This document shows positions 45,366 through 56,670 of a stretch of DNA of 64,000 nucleotides, in pieces; within the stretch, counting starts at the first letter, position 1; each line of letters opens with the position of its first letter. The DNA lies in assembly GCA_036365145.1 (NCBI GenBank), contig JAEOAD010000029.1, positions 18,606,001-18,670,000 of the forward strand, in the 5' to 3' direction. The notes under the pieces were generated by a model. That model saw only the letters and a program-made list of their open reading frames with translations. It was not told where the DNA came from and searched no databases. Position numbers and translations under genes: made by a program. Source of the stretch: Orientallactaga sibirica. Its lineage: Eukaryota; Chordata; Mammalia; Rodentia; Dipodidae.

Positions 45366-46884
45366 TTCTGACACCTATCGTCTCTCCTCTATGTTTTCTG
45401 GTTGCTATTAGGTGACTTGTTTCCTATTTTATGCCCCTGATGTTCTATATCCCCATAACCACAGAAACCACTGACCATGCACTGAATATTCTGAAACCAT
45501 GTAGCAAAATTAATCTTTTCTCCATTATGTTGGTATTCCCACTGAGGACCTTCTAATTAGCACATCCTCCTTCCATGCAATTTCACATATGACACAACCC
45601 CTAAGTAGTCCATTTGTCCCTCAATGCTTAAAGTATTACTTGCATTCTGAAAAAAAAAAAAAAAAAAGAAAGAAAGAAAAAAAGTACAAGTATCCCTATG
45701 CTACTCTTATCACTGTTTTCCTTATCACTATATTTACCAAGAAGAGCCTCTCATTCATTCAGTTCATTTTATTCCATGCAAATATGATACACACATCTCC
45801 ATTTAAATATGTAAAATATTAAAATCATCAGTAGAGATGTTGTGAATGGGTCTTAAGCACACAATATGAGTGTGCTCATTGTATTAATTTATTTTTCTTC
45901 ATCTTGAATCATCTACAACTAGAGTTTACTTGGTACATAAAATTGAATAATTACAGATTGCAAGTGCTCTCTCAATGTTAATTTCATAAATTAAATTGGT
46001 TTCATATTAATGTACTTGGTAGCAAGTACACTTTCTTCTGGCCCACTCTCTTGAAGACTAGAGGGAGTAATTAAGTAGGAAGGAGACCAGTGGCCAATAA
46101 CTCTTCTGGTTTCTCAAGTTCATATTCTTTACTGAATTCTTACATAACTAAGTGGCCTTTAAAGTACCAGAAAATTAGAGTTAGCAATTTTTCTTCCAAT
46201 GAAGTACCTCCTTTTTAAACCACTTGCATTTTCTTTCTAAATATTAATTGATGACTATTTACTATATTTCCATGGAAGACATTTTTGGGCTTCAGAACAG
46301 AAAAATTATTAAAGTTAACTCAATATGATTGCTATGACTTTTAATAATTTATTTACAAGTGCTTTAAAAAGGAGCAAATGAAGACAGTAGCTTAATTACC
46401 ATATGACATTAAAATTTTAGCATTTGAAATTTATTTAAAAGATCACTATTTGTCATGCACAGTCAAGCACATGCTTATGATTAGAATTAACTTGCCCTTA
46501 GTCATGTTGTGCTACCTGCCACCCTAAAATAGTTTTTGCTTTTGTTTTGCTTTGGTGTGGATTGAGATGTTTTCATTTGCTGCCATTTGTATTTCAAATG
46601 TCTATTTTTTATTTCAAGGAAATTATAAAGCATTGTTTAGACTCTATGAGGCTATAAATTAGCATCATACATTTCACATGTCAAATACTGAAGAAAGACA
46701 AAATTATGGGATCCCTTCAATTTAATTTTCTTCAATTATCACTGCTAGAAACTGTATTTTGCTACTGAGAGATTTGAGCTATTATCCTAACAGAATCCTC
46801 ACCCCTGTTTTCATTCCCTTTGTCATTGACAAAGGCAGACCTAAGGAAAATCTTCTCAAATCATAAACTGATGAATCATTTTTA
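45366..46884. other. Single-copy AT-rich DNA
   Basis: About 1.5 kb without a recognised gene or repeat. An A-rich run (A17 then AAAG units, 45651-45683) has no SINE attached. Confidence 0.45.
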
Positions 46885-46995
46885 AATGGATATGTCATCT
46901 CATTCCTATAAATCCAGCATCTGGTAGTCAGAAGTAGGAAGATGCTGAGTTTAAGTCTAGCCTCAGCCTCAAACCAAGACTTGCTCCATGCCAAG
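46885..46995 (+). mobile_element. Old B1 fragment
   Basis: CATTCCTATAAATCCAGCAT, GAAGTAGGAAGATGCTGAG and TTTAAGTCTAGCCTCAGCC follow the B1 order ('cctttaatcccagcac...gcaggaggat...gttcgaggccagcc'). Heavily diverged. The 113-codon minus frame (46782-47123) overlapping it is not considered a gene. Confidence 0.5.
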
Positions 46996-47699
46996 CCAAA
47001 TGACTCTAAACTAGACAAGAAACAACAAAGTAGTAACACAAATGAATCAAGGTTTTTCAAGACAACAATGCTTACTTGAACTGCACAATTGTAATTAGTG
47101 GCATCATCTGAAGAGTTCTTCATGTACAGTGCATAGTTTTAAGCATTTCATGTTGCCCTCTCTTCTCTTTGCTTTGATCTCAAAAAAGACTAAAAGTAAT
47201 TGCTGTGGGCTTTGTGTTACACTGGTGGCATTGCCTTTATTTGAAATTTGGTAAACTGTGCACAGTAGCATTTTCAATTCTAGCACCCTGTGGAGATCAA
47301 TACATGGTTAAAGTCACAATAAGTCCCTAACAAAACAGAACAAAGCTACATATTTGCAATATATCAATAAGGATTGCTGGGAAAAAAATCAGTCCAAAAC
47401 TTTTGCTCAAACATAGAAGAAATGATTTGGCAGTTCTGCCATCTTGAGACAATAGAAATTTAATAGCTTATGAAAATGAGGAATTTTCATTAGTGTAGGC
47501 TATATTTTCTCTCTAATAGTGACTAAATGTATCAGAAGAAACTCATTGATAAGAATTCAAAACTTCTTTAAAACATTGTAAATAACTCATTACTTCTTAA
47601 ATTATGAGAACCTGGATAACAAGAACTGATCTTCAGATGTGTTGTTTCCAAGAAGCATGGTGTTTGCTTGACTGTTTTATGTATTTATGTCCATATTTC
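46996..47699. other. Single-copy DNA
   Basis: No gene or repeat recognised. Confidence 0.45.
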
Positions 47700-47975
47700 T
47701 TTGAGTTCAGGTGAATATGTGTGTTTGTGTGCATGTGTGTGCATGTGTGTGTGTAGGCCAGAGGACAACCTCAATGTCCCACATGATGATTGCTATTAAT
47801 TAAGCTAAACTAGATGGTGACCATGTCTCAGTGATTCACTTTTCTCCGCCTTACAGTCCTGGGATTACAAGCCTGTACCCTCCTTCCAGAATTTCTACAT
47901 GGGCTGTGTGGACCAAACACAGGTGTTTGTGTTTATGAATTAATCACTTCCCTTCTAAGCCATATCCTGGGCCCA
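47700..47975 (-). mobile_element. B4-type SINE, antisense
   Basis: GTGTGTTTGTGTGCATGTG repeat, AGGCCAGAGGACAACCTCAA, a GTGACCATGTCTCAGTGATT segment, CTCCGCCTTACAGTCCTGG, GGATTACAAGCCTGTACC and CTTCTAAGCCATATCCTGGG. This is the antisense order of rodent B4: CA tail, 'gaggtcaacgtcggg' block, B1 body, ID-like head. Confidence 0.8.
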
Positions 47976-48177
47976 CATTTCTCTGTTCAAACTCACTGCC
48001 ACTCTTTCAGTGTCCCTGTTATATTTAATATACTGTCATCAGGAATATTTCTCTCAATTTTAAAGTGTAAATAGAAACTAGCAGATGGAGAAAATTTGAA
48101 GTTAAATTATATTTGAATTGCTCTAAAACAATGCCCCACCAACTTATAGGTGGTAAAAAAGGTATAATATTTTAATT
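47976..48177. other. Single-copy DNA
   Basis: No feature recognised. Confidence 0.4.
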
Positions 48178-48363
48178 TTATTTTTTATTTATTCATTTGC
48201 AGACAGAAAGAGACATAGGCTAGAGCTTCTTGCTACTACAAAAACACTCCAGATGTATGTGCCACTTTGTGCATCTAACTTTACATGAGTACTAGGGAAT
48301 CAAATTTTGGCTGGTAGGCTTTGCAAACAAATGCTTTTAACCACTGATGCATCTGTCCAGCCC
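48178..48363 (-). mobile_element. Dip-like SINE, type A, diverged
   Basis: TTTTATTTATTCATTTGCAG, GCTAGAGCTTCTTGCTAC, ACACTCCAGATGTATGTGCC, GGCTTTGCAAACAAATGC and head complement TGCATCTGTCCAGCCC. The purine tract is short, so an old copy. Confidence 0.88.
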
Positions 48364-49494
48364 AAGTACATTATTTTAAACAATAAAATTCTACTTTTTA
48401 TGCTATATCTAATGACTACTTGCAAATATGGAGTATATTCATATTACAGTACCCTTTTTCATTTAAGTCTTTACTATGAAAAAGTTTTTTTTAATGTCTT
48501 AGTTTTTAAGACAAATGCAAAATCTCCTACAAATAACTAGAACATAAAGCTCAAAATTTGAAAGGTTATCTTTAAATCATTTTAACTGAACAGTATTATA
48601 AAATGCACAACATTTGCATAATAATTTTCTCACCAAACAATACTAATGCAATTTTTCAAGTAATTATTTTCTTTGGTGTTATTTGAAATTATAACAAACT
48701 CTCTTTATAAATAACAAGCTTTGGATGATGTTGTGTCTTGTTGGCTCACAGGATTATTCATAACAGTGGCCGAGTGTTCTATGAATACAAGGTTGACAGG
48801 AGAAAACACAAACCAGCGTCTAAGTAATGTATTTGTAGATTTTACTAACATTCCAATCTATAAAAACACATGAAAGTATAAATATGTAAATTAGTAAAAT
48901 ATTCATTAAAAATACCTGTTCCTTCCTTTTTCAAGACTGGTGTCTTAGTCTGGAGAGATTACTCAGTGGTTACAGACTGATGTCTTGCAACTATCTTGTT
49001 CTGAACCTGATGTAGAATGATAATGTGTCTACTTTACTGGCCTTCATTTGCTAAATGTTTGCAGATATTTTGACAAACGCAATGAACATAATGACTAAAA
49101 ATAAACAGGTCTTGTTTAATCTACTGAAACTCTAAATGAAGCTTGCTTAAGATCATATGAAGCTGAAACATATTGTCAAAGTGATAAATTTCAACTAAAC
49201 CTCAGTAAATTTAGTAAAGAGTAATACCAAGAATGTCATCAAGCCTGATTAAACAGTCAATGGTGGGCTTTTCACTAGAGTAAAATATTGTGGAACTTTT
49301 ACATATATCAATATAAATAATTAAATACCTTGATAAAAGCCACAAACATGTCCACATACAAAGGTGACAGAACCAATGCCATAGTAAATCGGCCTGAAGA
49401 TAAGTTCATGAAACAAAAGTATAGAAATTTAGAAACCAAACTTATCATTCATTTTTTATTGCAGAAAAGATAAATGCTGTGAAGCTATTTCCTT
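48364..49494. other. Single-copy AT-rich DNA
   Basis: No gene called. A 25-codon open segment after an AG at 48751 is discussed in findings. CTGGAGAGATTACTCAGTGG (about 48951) followed by TTACAGACTGATG is a head-only relic of a B2-type SINE. Confidence 0.4.
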
Positions 49495-49726
49495 TTTAAT
49501 TTTTTTAAAATTTGTTTTATTTATTTGAGAGAGGGAGAAATGCAGAGAGAGAAAGAGACGGGGGGGGGGGGAGAACGTGTGTGCCAGGGCCTTCAGACAC
49601 TGTAAACAAACTCCAGACACATGAGCCATCTTGTGCATGTGGCTTACATGGATCCTGAGGAATTGAACGTGGGTCCTTTGCCTTTGCAAGCAAACACCTT
49701 AACCACTAAGCCATCTCTCCAGCCCC
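49495..49726 (-). mobile_element. Dip-like SINE, type A, with a G-run
   Basis: TTGTTTTATTTATTTGAGAG, purine tract ending in a run of 12 G (49560-49571), GTGTGCCAGGGCCTTCAG, AACAAACTCCAGACACATG and head complement CCATCTCTCCAGCCCC. The G-run interrupts the usual GA tract, an unusual tail change. Confidence 0.95.
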
Positions 49727-50054
49727 ATAAGGCTATTTTTTTTTTTAATCTCTGTATACAAATTCAGGAAATATTCTAAATACTTAAACACTAAAGGGTC
49801 AGAAAAGTACAATGTGTGATCTATATTTTTAACTTTATTAAACTATTTGTTTTCCTAAATACATATCATTAGCAAAACTGAGAGTAATTGCATTACTCTT
49901 TGTTTTCCAATATTGATCGTTATGAACATATATAAATATACCCTTCCTTGTTGTTGGAAGTACTCACAGATATATTTAGGGACAAGTGGATATAATGCAA
50001 TTACAAAAAAAAATTAATGAAAATAAAGTAACATTAAAAACTTTTAATGTTTAG
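49727..50054. other. Single-copy AT-rich DNA
   Basis: No feature recognised. Confidence 0.45.
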
Positions 50055-50242
50055 CCAGGCGTGGTGTTGCATGCCTTTAATCCAAGCATTTTGGAGGCAG
50101 AGGTAGGAGGACTGTCATGAGTTCAAGGCCACCCTGAGACTACGACTACATAGTGAATTCCAGGTCAGGCTGGGATAGACCAAAACTCTACTTAAAAAAA
50201 AAAAAATAATAATAATAATAATAAAAACAAAAAAAAAAAAAA
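50055..50242 (+). mobile_element. B1 SINE with AAT-rich tail
   Basis: AGCCAGGCGTGGTGTTGCAT, GCCTTTAATCCAAGCATTTT, GGTAGGAGGACTGTCATGAG, then GACTACGACTACATAGTGAA (GACTAC doubled) and ATTCCAGGTCAGGCTGGG, with a tail of A13, AAT units and A13. Confidence 0.95.
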
Positions 50243-50317
50243 CTGTTACTGTTTGGAGAATAAGGTCAAAGGAATTATAGGAATTCTATTTTCACTCTAT
50301 ACATTTTGTACATAGTT

Positions 50318-50367
50318 AATTCCAGGTCAGCCTGGGCCACAGTGAGACCCTATCTCAAAAAAAAAAA
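50318..50367 (+). mobile_element. 5'-truncated B1 (3' 40 bases plus tail)
   Basis: TTAATTCCAGGTCAGCCTGG, GCCACAGTGAGACCCTATC and A12. Only the very end of B1 is present, 76 bases downstream of a full B1 in the same orientation. Either an independent truncated insertion or a duplicated tail of the neighbour. Confidence 0.85.
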
Positions 50368-51092
50368 GCACTTTGAAGATCTAAATATCTTCTTATCATG
50401 GTGTTTTAAAGTATGTCTGGTTACTTAATAGCTATTATTATGGTTGCCAAGTCAAATTAGAGTTCTAAGAAGACAATAAAACATGGACTCTTTCATTGTA
50501 TAGGAATAAAATACAATGTCTTTTAGACATATAGAAATATTTTAATGAAAGACATTATACTTTTTAATCACATTTATGATAAATTTATATTCATATCAAA
50601 TGTTTATGTTACTGAGGAAAATATTCATAAGGAGCATTCTCATGATGGAACTATTAAGGTTTAATAAAAGCATTTGTCATTTTGGTTACCTCCCCTTTGA
50701 CCTGCTGGTTCTTGTGCACACTCTTTAAAATGGACCATGGTGACCATAGGTAGGGCTTTTCTCTACCAAGCAAAGAGATTAAAGCCAGGTCTCATGTCAG
50801 TAGTGTGGAAAGTAGGCAATGGAAACTTTGACATGTCTTCATTGGCCTGCATCTGATTTCTCAACATGCTCTGGGTTTCTTGATTGTTCTGAGCATATGG
50901 CCAAGCTTCTATGTGGCTGTGTTAGGTTAAATCTTCCCTTGGTCTCTGGAAGAAAGTTTGTTTTCTCATTCTTGCTATTTTGTGTATTTGTCATCGGTAT
51001 GTAGAGAGATATGGTTCAGTGAGGATAAGCGGTTACTTTTTCTAGTTTACTTGTAGATAATGGGCTGGCCCTAGTTTAGAAATTCACATACA
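50368..51092. other. Single-copy DNA
   Basis: No gene or repeat recognised. The block 50690-50960 is less AT-rich than its surroundings. Confidence 0.4.
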
Positions 51093-51323
51093 TTGTCTGG
51101 AGAGATTGCTTAGCAGTTACAGCACTTGCCTGCAAAGCCTAAGGACCCATGTCCAACACACCAGATCCCATGTTAGCCAGACGCACAAAGGTGAGGCAGC
51201 GCAAGGTCTCACATGTGCTAGGTGGTGCAAGCGTCTAGACTTTGATTGCAGTGGCTGAGACCCTGGTACGCCAATTCTCTCTCTGTCTCTATCTCTCTCA
51301 TTCTCTCTAAAATAATAAATAAA
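51093..51323 (+). mobile_element. Dip-like SINE, variant form (type C)
   Basis: GTCTGGAGAGATTGCTTAGC head, CAAAGCCTAAGGACCCATG, then AAGGTGAGGCAGCGCAAGGT and GTGCTAGGTGGTGCAAGCGT in place of the short 'acaaggtggcgcatgc' of type A, GATTGCAGTGGCTGAGACCC and a CT tract. It is the only copy of this form in the window, so a separate subfamily or a single variant. Confidence 0.9.
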
Positions 51324-52129
51324 GAAATCCATATACAGAATTACTGCTTTAACTGACATCTGCCATTTTTCTTCATTGTTAACTTTTCTCATTACCTGTC
51401 AGAAGTTGGTTTACAAGGATGGACAATTAGGATTCAGGAAATGAGTTTCCAACATATTTTATCTAATACAATATAGAACATGGCAACAGAAACACTTTTG
51501 AGAAATTTATTATTCCCTGAATGGTATTCCTGTAATGCTTGAATAAGGGTTTTAAAGATTCCTATATCAATGTCACTGCAGTCAATTTATACAGACTACC
51601 CAAATCAAAATCATGTTATAATCCACAGTATTATTGCATGAGAGAATAGAGTTAAGCTAGCACTATCTTATTCAAAAAATATGAAAACATTTAATCATAA
51701 CCTGAATATAATTATATAAATGTGAAAATTACAGCCAAACATTATGAAAGATGATGAATCGAGACCAGTGTAATGATCTTATGATCTAGCATTTTTTTTT
51801 TTTTCTGCAAGCATGCTTCATCTTAAAGTGATGAAGGGTTTCTTCTGGAATAATAAAGAATATATGCTAAGCATTATATGTTGGGTGAAAAGAAACTGGT
51901 TACTATTCATTTCTAATTAACATAACAAAATGATGAATCCTGTATCTTACAAACAGGCAAAAATAATTATTACCCCATAGCTCATACAGAGTGTGTACAG
52001 AAAATTTGCCTGCATGCACATTCCAGACTATGCAGTCCATCTATGGGGAGATTTCTTGATTATCACCTTCATTTAATGTGCTTTTTGGTTTATCCTCTTT
52101 CCAGATAAATAAATTAAGACAGAGTTTAT
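51324..52129. other. Single-copy DNA
   Basis: No gene or repeat recognised. T13 at 51790-51804 is not followed by a SINE. Confidence 0.45.
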
Positions 52130-52240
52130 AATGTATTTTATTTATTTGCTGAAAGAGAGAGAAGGGGTGAGGGAACAAACCCAAGTTCAGTAGGCTTTGC
52201 AAGCAAGACACTTTAATTGCTGAGCCATATACCAAGCTCT
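52130..52240 (-). mobile_element. Dip-like SINE with large internal deletion
   Basis: GTATTTTATTTATTTGCTGA and AAGAGAGAGAAGGGG (tail and purine tract) run directly into GAACAAACCCAAGTTCAG, GGCTTTGCAAGCAAGACAC and head complement GAGCCATATACCAAGC. The central ~80 bases are missing. Confidence 0.8.
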
Positions 52241-52393
52241 CCTGCAAATATTTTAATGACTACTGTAGGTGTTAGCATGTCCTTCCTCATACCTTATAAT
52301 ATGGGACTGTACTGTGAAAATCTTACTGCCCTTTGCACTAGAGATTCTTGGACCTATTTATACATAAAGCACTCAAAACCTCTGAAATTAATT

Positions 52394-52587
52394 TTAAAAA
52401 TATTTATTTATTTATGAGAGAGCGAGGCAGATAGAGAGAGAATGGCCTGACCAGGGCCTCCAGCCACTTCAAACGAACTCCAGTTGCATGTGCCACTTTG
52501 TGCATCTGATTAGAGTGGGTATGAAAAAATTGATCATGATCCTTCAGTTTAACAGGCCTTAACTGCTGACACATCCTTCCAGCTCCT
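52394..52587 (-). mobile_element. Dip-like SINE, type A
   Basis: TATTTATTTATTTATGAGAG, CCAGGGCCTCCAGCCAC, AACGAACTCCAGTTGCATG, CACTTTGTGCATCTG and head complement ACACATCCTTCCAGC. TAAAAATATT and TAAAAGTATT flanks suggest a short TSD. Confidence 0.92.
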
Positions 52588-53099
52588 AAAAGTATTATTT
52601 TTAACACCACTCAATAGACATCACTTGAATAAAATAATCCAGCCAAAGAGCATCGGTGACTATATGGTGCTCAGGTTTATTCATAATTATTCCTATTACT
52701 TCAACCAATTTAAACATTTGTTGTTTTAGAAAGCTCAAAGATAGTAAATATCAATGGTAAACATCAATATTTTCTCTTGAAAGGGAAGAAGGGGAGTTGT
52801 TTTGAAGGAAGAGATCCATATAGCTCTTAAAGATGATATTGAAAATGCTTCCAGGATAACATACTGTATAAACAAATAGATATTACCAAGAGTTTGTGTG
52901 TGGGTGTATGGGTGCACACATCCACACATTTATATGGATGGTTGTGGATTTGAGAAATTTGGAGCTTTGGTGACTAAACAAAGAGTCAGTCTAGAAGAAA
53001 GGGTACTGTAAAACACTTCATTCCTTCAAGAAGCAAGACAGGACCCCAAAAATAAAAGTGAGAAATGTCTAGGAGCCTATAGGGGGAGATTCTAGGTCA
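52588..53099. other. Single-copy AT-rich DNA
   Basis: No feature recognised. Confidence 0.45.
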
Positions 53100-53530
53100 T
53101 TCCACTTTGCTAGGCGTCAGAAATGTGAGAAGGTTCTGGTCCTTTCTTACCTCTGCTTTCTAAGAGAGTCTTTCCACCCCCTACCTAGAAGGCCCTTCCT
53201 GAAGGATTAAGTTTTCTGGAAAGATTGCCCTTTCCTAGAAATCTTGACCCCAGACACAAGACATCAAGGCTGGACTAACTAATATGGCCACCCATGCTAA
53301 CCTGGGTCTCAAGGTGTGCTTCTTTTCTGCGAACCTATTCTCAGGCAAGCGTTCTGAATTAGTTCTTTCTCTTAAACTCTCCTTCTTCTAAAGCTCGTCA
53401 TTCTATAACTCTAATCTATAATACATTTGTAATGTGCTCTGGTCTTTGGAATTCATTTCTTGAATTCATAAGATAAGAACCTGAAAAGGGCTCTGGCTCA
53501 GTGTAAGCTCTGTGTGACCATGATCTTCTG
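53100..53530 (+). mobile_element. LTR-like segment A
   Basis: A pyrimidine-rich, less AT-rich block whose 3' end reads CTTTGGAATTCATTTCTTGA, ATTCATAAGATAAGAACCTG and GCTCAGTGTAAGCTCTGTGT. The 'gtctgg...ttcattc...gaattcaagataagaacctgg' motif is typical of the 3' end (R-U5) of class I-type LTRs, and the same motif recurs at 59.3 kb. No gag, pol or env coding sequence is visible nearby. Boundaries are approximate. Confidence 0.45.
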
Positions 53531-54797
53531 GGACCCTAGCTCCTGAATCACTGTATACCTTAGAGCCAAGATGAGGCTCTGACATGCTCTAAGACGTCCA
53601 CAAATTCCCCAAGTACAGTGTGACCTTTGCCATATTGCTTAAGAGAATTCTATTTTTAGGGATTATTTTTAAAACGTCATGGCAACAAAAGTGTAAGATT
53701 TGCAGTGGGTACGTTTTTTTCCTTGTAAAATAGCTAAGAATTTTTGACTGAAGCTTGGTACCAACAAATATCACCCTAACCCAATTGTGTTCTTGAAACC
53801 ACTGTGACGCTGAGATGCCACACAGCCTTGCAGAGAGCCTCATTCATGGCGTTCTTGGAAGACCCACAGTAAAATGGGGGAGATACAGCTCCGAAGGACA
53901 GCACTGATATCATACGTGTACCCCAGACATTGCATGTCAGAATGAAGCACTGCCTGCTCAGAAAGCAGTTAGCTCACATGAAGAAATGTGATAGCAGGGT
54001 AACTGAATAAATAAAGATAAAATAAAGATTAATTACAGATAAAGGTAACAGGAAACCGATGGCACTATGCAGCCACACATATGTGGATCTCTGATCACAT
54101 ACACACATGCACACACTCAGAAAAGTTTCTGTCATTGACAAAAGACAGAGTGACTTTGAAGAATTTAAAGCATTTACAACGCAGCTATAAACAAACCCAA
54201 TGCAGTGCTATGACTGCATAATTGAAAGGGAAGCTTAGTGTTTAAAAAGGTAAATCGTTAGATTGCTAATTTCTTTTACAGGGAGGATATCCTATTTAAA
54301 AGACACACACACACACACATACTTTCAAGAATTAATGTGGCTACTGTTTCAGAAATTTGTCAGCAAACCCCTCCAAAGTCGAATCCTTGTTTTTCTTTTG
54401 CCCTGACTGCTTCTTGCCTCACCTTAAGGGAACAACTTGGTGTCTTTGTTTGGCTTCACAAATGGAATTGGCTTAAGTTAGCCAAGTGCAGTGGTATAGG
54501 AAGGAGCATCGCTCATTCAAGTGTGGCTTATCATTATAATTATTTGCTTTCCCATCTGTTCCTGAAAAGAATCCCTAAACAAGCTGAGCGCTGGAAGAAA
54601 GGTTTTAAGCATTTATCAGCTGGCTGAGGTTATCTAACAAAGCACCACAAAATGAGTTGTTTTAATAGCATATTGTTCTAGAAAGTCCTAAGCAGCAATG
54701 TGAGATCCAAGTAATCAGGGTGCTTTCTTTTGTGATCAGGGAGAAAGAATCTATTTTCATAACTATTCCTTTGTTTTGGATCATATATTTACTTTTT
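53531..54797. other. Single-copy DNA between LTR-like segment A and SINEs
   Basis: No gene recognised. Contains (CA)n at 54301-54320 and a 96-codon plus frame (54337-54627) with no recognisable domain. TAACAAAGCACCACAAAATG near 54637 resembles an old mammalian repeat ('taacaaagcaccacaaactgggtggctta'), too short to name. Confidence 0.4.
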
Positions 54798-54827
54798 TAA
54801 AAAAATTATTTATTTATTTATTTAAGA

Positions 54828-54870
<43 letters not shown>

Positions 54871-55018
54871 GGCATTTCAGGGCTCCAGCCATTGCAAATA
54901 AACTCCAGATTCATGTGTCATCTTGTGCATCTGGCTTATGTGGGTCCTGGGAAATCAAAGCAAGGTCCCTAGGCTTTGGAGACAAACGCCTTAACCACTA
55001 ACCCATTTTCCCAATCCC
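54798..55018 (-). mobile_element. Dip-like SINE, type A, with perfect TSD
   Basis: TTATTTATTTATTTATTTAA tail, a long GA tract (about 54831-54868), GGCATTTCAGGGCTCCAGCC, ATAAACTCCAGATTCATG, and a head complement ACCCATTTTCCCAATCCCC. TSD CATATATTTACTTTTT at 54782-54797 and 55019-55034 (16 bp). Confidence 0.96.
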
Positions 55019-55078
55019 CATATATTTACTTTTTACACATCAAAATAAAAAGAAATTGTAAAAAGAAATTAACAGGAG

Positions 55079-55284
55079 AGGCTGGGAAGATTGCTCCATG
55101 GTTAATGTGCTTACCTATAGAGCCTAACTACTGGAATTCAATTGCCCAGAACCCACATAAAGCCAGAGGCACAAAGTGGAGCGTGCATCTGGAGTCCATC
55201 TACAGATTCTAGAGGCCCTGATGCACTCATACTCACGCTCTCCCTCTCTTTCTCTCTGTCTCTCTCTGCTTGTAAATAATTATT
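55079..55284 (+). mobile_element. Dip-like SINE, type A, interrupted at its tail
   Basis: AGGCTGGGAAGATTGCTCCA head, GAATTCAATTGCCCAGAACC, AGCCAGAGGCACAAAGTGG, GATTCTAGAGGCCCTGATG and CTCTCTTTCTCTCTG tract. An antisense B1 begins within its A-rich tail. Opposite in strand to the SINE ending 60 bases upstream. Confidence 0.92.
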
Positions 55285-55451
55285 TTTTTGTTTGTTTGTT
55301 TGTTTTTTGTGTTTTTCAAGATAGGGTTTCACTCTAGCTCAGGCTGACCTGTAATCCTCAGTAGTCTCAGGGTGGCCTTGAACTCATGGTGATCCTCCTA
55401 CCTCTGCCTCCTGAGTACTGGGATTAAAGGCATGTGCCACCACGCCCAGCT
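55285..55451 (-). mobile_element. B1 SINE in the tail of a Dip-like SINE
   Basis: TTTGTTTGTTTGTTTG tail, TTTTTCAAGATAGGGTTTCA, CTCAGGCTGACCTG, CAGGGTGGCCTTGAACTCAT, GTGATCCTCCTACCTCTGCC and GGCATGTGCCACCACGCCC. The (GTTT)n tail has evolved from the B1 poly-A. Confidence 0.95.
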
Positions 55452-55884
55452 TGAATATAAAATATTTTAAAAAATCAGAAATAAGCAGTATAAGAAATTT
55501 GAGAGATGAGTTTTATACAAACAGATCACTACACCTAGATATAAAAATAATTACATTATTTAAAACACCCATTTACACTTTGAAAAAATTAACTTACTGC
55601 AATTGGAGAAATATGTGTATCTTAAACAATAATATTTAGCTGGTCAGACTTTTCAGGGCCATCTCAATGACATTTCTTGTGCTGTGATTATTTTAAAGAC
55701 AGAGTGCTCTAACCACTATGAGAAGCCCAAATGAAAATCATGCCCCCCAAAAAAAAAATTAATGTAGCTAATTCAAGGAGAGCATCACATGAAAATGATA
55801 CCAGACCTTGGGGATTCTTCAGTCTAAGAACACTAATGAATTTTTATTTTGATATATGAAAAATTAATATATGATTGATATTTT
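55452..55884. other. Single-copy AT-rich DNA
   Basis: No feature recognised. Confidence 0.45.
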
Positions 55885-56465
55885 ATTTACTTTTCTCATT
55901 GCTGTGACAAAATAACTGACAAAAGCAGCTTAGATCAGAAAGGGCTTATTTTAGCTTACACTTTAATTTTTTTTTTTTTTTTGGTTAATTTTATTTGCAT
56001 TTATTTGAGAGCAATAGAGAGAGAAAGAGGCAGAGAGAGAGAGAGAGAGAGAAACAATGGGTCCACCAGGGCCTCTAGCCCCTACAAATGAACTCCAGAT
56101 GCATACTCCACCTTGTGTATCTGGCTTACGTGGGTCCTGGAGAATCAAGCCTTGAACCAGAGTCCTTAGGCTTCACAGGCAAGTGCTTAACTGCTAAGTC
56201 CTTTCTCCAGCCCCTGAGCTTACACTTTAAGAAAGAATATAGTTCATCATGATTGAAATGGAAAGGGACAGGAAGGTAGGCATCTGGGGACATTGTATCT
56301 GATTCAAGAAGCAAAGAGGAAACAGGAAGTGGGGCCTGGCTACCTTACTTCAAGGCCCACCCCCAGTGATCCACATCTTCCTACACCTCTTCTAGATTCT
56401 ATAACCCACTGATGTGAGGTTTTGGTATTCAAAAAGAGCTTGTGAGCCCCAACTTTTGGATTTTT
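55885..56465 (-). mobile_element. LTR-like rodent repeat split by a SINE
   Basis: Left part TCTCATTGCTGTGACAAAAT, AGGGCTTATTTTAGCTTAC; right part GATTGAAATGGAAAGGGACA, GGAAACAGGAAGTGGGGCC, AGGCCCACCCCCAGTGATCC and TTGTGAGCCCCAACTTTTGG. It is the antisense of the repeat at 25.9 kb and the fullest minus-strand copy here. The SINE at 55967-56216 divides it with a clean TSD. Confidence 0.6.
55967..56216 (-). mobile_element. Dip-like SINE, type A, with perfect TSD
   Basis: T15 tail, TTATTTGCATTTATTTGAGA, GA tract, CACCAGGGCCTCTAGCCCC, AATGAACTCCAGATGCATAC, CACCTTGTGTATCTGGC and head complement CTTTCTCCAGCCCC. AGCTTACACTTTAA at 55953-55966 and 56217-56230 is a perfect 14-bp TSD. Confidence 0.97.
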
Positions 56466-56670
56466 GTCTATTTTAACAAAGAATTGAAATTATTAAATGA
56501 TTAAATCATTAAATCTATTTATGGGGAGATTATGAAATCTAGGATAGAGGCTGGAACACATATTTGTGCCTTCATGGAGATTGAAACTGGGAGCCCATGC
56601 TGGAAACAGACCACAGGCATACAGGGAAAACATGAAGTGTTCTTAAAGTGTGAATGAAAGTGAACCTTTC

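Noticed and set aside
46782..47123. 113-codon minus-strand frame
   Set aside because: Overlaps an old B1 fragment and has no recognisable family features.
54337..54627. 96-codon plus-strand frame
   Set aside because: No recognisable protein similarity, no promoter features, and the sequence downstream resembles an old repeat.
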